Shown one piece after another: positions 63,621 to 64,000 of a DNA stretch of 64,000 bases. Each line of letters opens with the position of its first letter. Position 1 is the first letter of the stretch. Source of the stretch: Stenopsyche tienmushanensis (Eukaryota; Arthropoda; Insecta; Trichoptera; Stenopsychidae); NCBI GenBank assembly GCA_008973525.1, contig WACJ01000259.1, forward strand, positions 62,001 to 126,000. Reading direction: 5' to 3'. A model generated the notes under the pieces. That model did not search any database and was not told the DNA's origin. It saw nothing but the letters and a program-made list of their open reading frames with translations. The position numbers and the translations under genes were made by a program.

Positions 63621-64000
63621 CATTAGAGTTGATGACCGCGTGAGCCCCCATTTTCGTATAGCACCATCAATGTGACTGATAAAATTCCTTTGTGCTGAGA
63701 AACGGACTAAAACTCGCAAAATTTCCGATTTCCCGATAAATTATTTATTTCTATCGCAACAGATGAATATTTATATACTATAATACTTTGATGTGATTCG
63801 TAATTATATTATGGAGGAATACAAAAATTTTGAGCCCCGTATCTATTATATTTCATATCGATATTCCCATTATTAAAGTCGAGGTGTAGTAAATACATCA
63901 CCGGTAGGGAAAGGTTATGTACTCTATATATGTATACATAGATTAGACAGTTACTATCCCTAGGCGTCGCCTAAGCTTGCCAATCATTAGTTACGCCACT

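Larger units (their letters stand above)
60661..64000. other. Intergenic, mostly unassigned
   Basis: It holds the uncertain coding traces at 61.5-62.0 kb and the hAT end at 63.6 kb. The final bases (TTAGTTACGCCACT) look like the end of a common 'GTGGCGTAACTA' repeat running past the window edge. Confidence 0.4.

Noticed and set aside
1..64000. CRISPR arrays, operons or bacterial defence systems
   Set aside because: No regularly spaced direct repeats and no clustered long frames. The window is eukaryotic, with a spliced gene.

Overview
The window looks like AT-rich nuclear DNA from an insect. The evidence is one split gene with ten short GT-AG introns, for an insect-type fatty acyl-CoA reductase, in a background dominated by insect-type DNA transposons (piggyBac, Tigger/pogo, mariner, hAT) and short retroposon-like repeats. 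There are no bacterial-style gene clusters. The order of insect cannot be fixed from the sequence alone.

The only host gene I can support is the reductase at 39337-42214 (+): 11 coding exons, 540 residues and all reading phases consistent. It has the dinucleotide-binding motif, the YxxxK catalytic motif, the FAR C-terminal domain and a hydrophobic C-terminal tail. A TATA-like box beside a perfect E2F-type palindrome lies about 1.15 kb upstream. A poly(A) signal lies about 580 bases after the stop codon.

The left part (1-39 kb) is intergenic and full of mobile DNA. Its most informative locus is a three-layer nest at 21.4-25.5 kb. A retroposon-like repeat (Rep1) was split by a Tigger-type element, which was then split at a TTAA by a 2.75-kb piggyBac element with 12-bp perfect inverted ends and a long transposase frame that keeps its three aspartates. 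Other elements here are a 548-bp TTAA-flanked MITE (14.4 kb), Tigger/pogo elements (18.0-19.2, 27.7-28.3 and 30.0-30.7 kb) and decayed mariners (4.9, 15.7 and 36.8 kb).

The right part (42-64 kb) begins with about 6 kb of very AT-rich sequence with no recognisable gene. More mobile DNA follows: Rep1 copies, an internally deleted mariner (51.4 kb), further Tigger-type elements (52.5 and 56.1 kb), a hAT remnant (55.5-56.0 kb), a second and different piggyBac split by another TTAA-flanked repeat (58.8-60.7 kb), and a hAT terminus (63.6 kb).

Apart from the reductase, nothing here forms a pathway or operon. The interest lies in the layering of transposons, which gives a relative insertion order, and in the reductase promoter candidate. 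I did not find a convincing new biological system. The closest candidates are unclassified TTAA-flanked MITEs and an unidentified broken reading frame at 28.3-28.5 kb.
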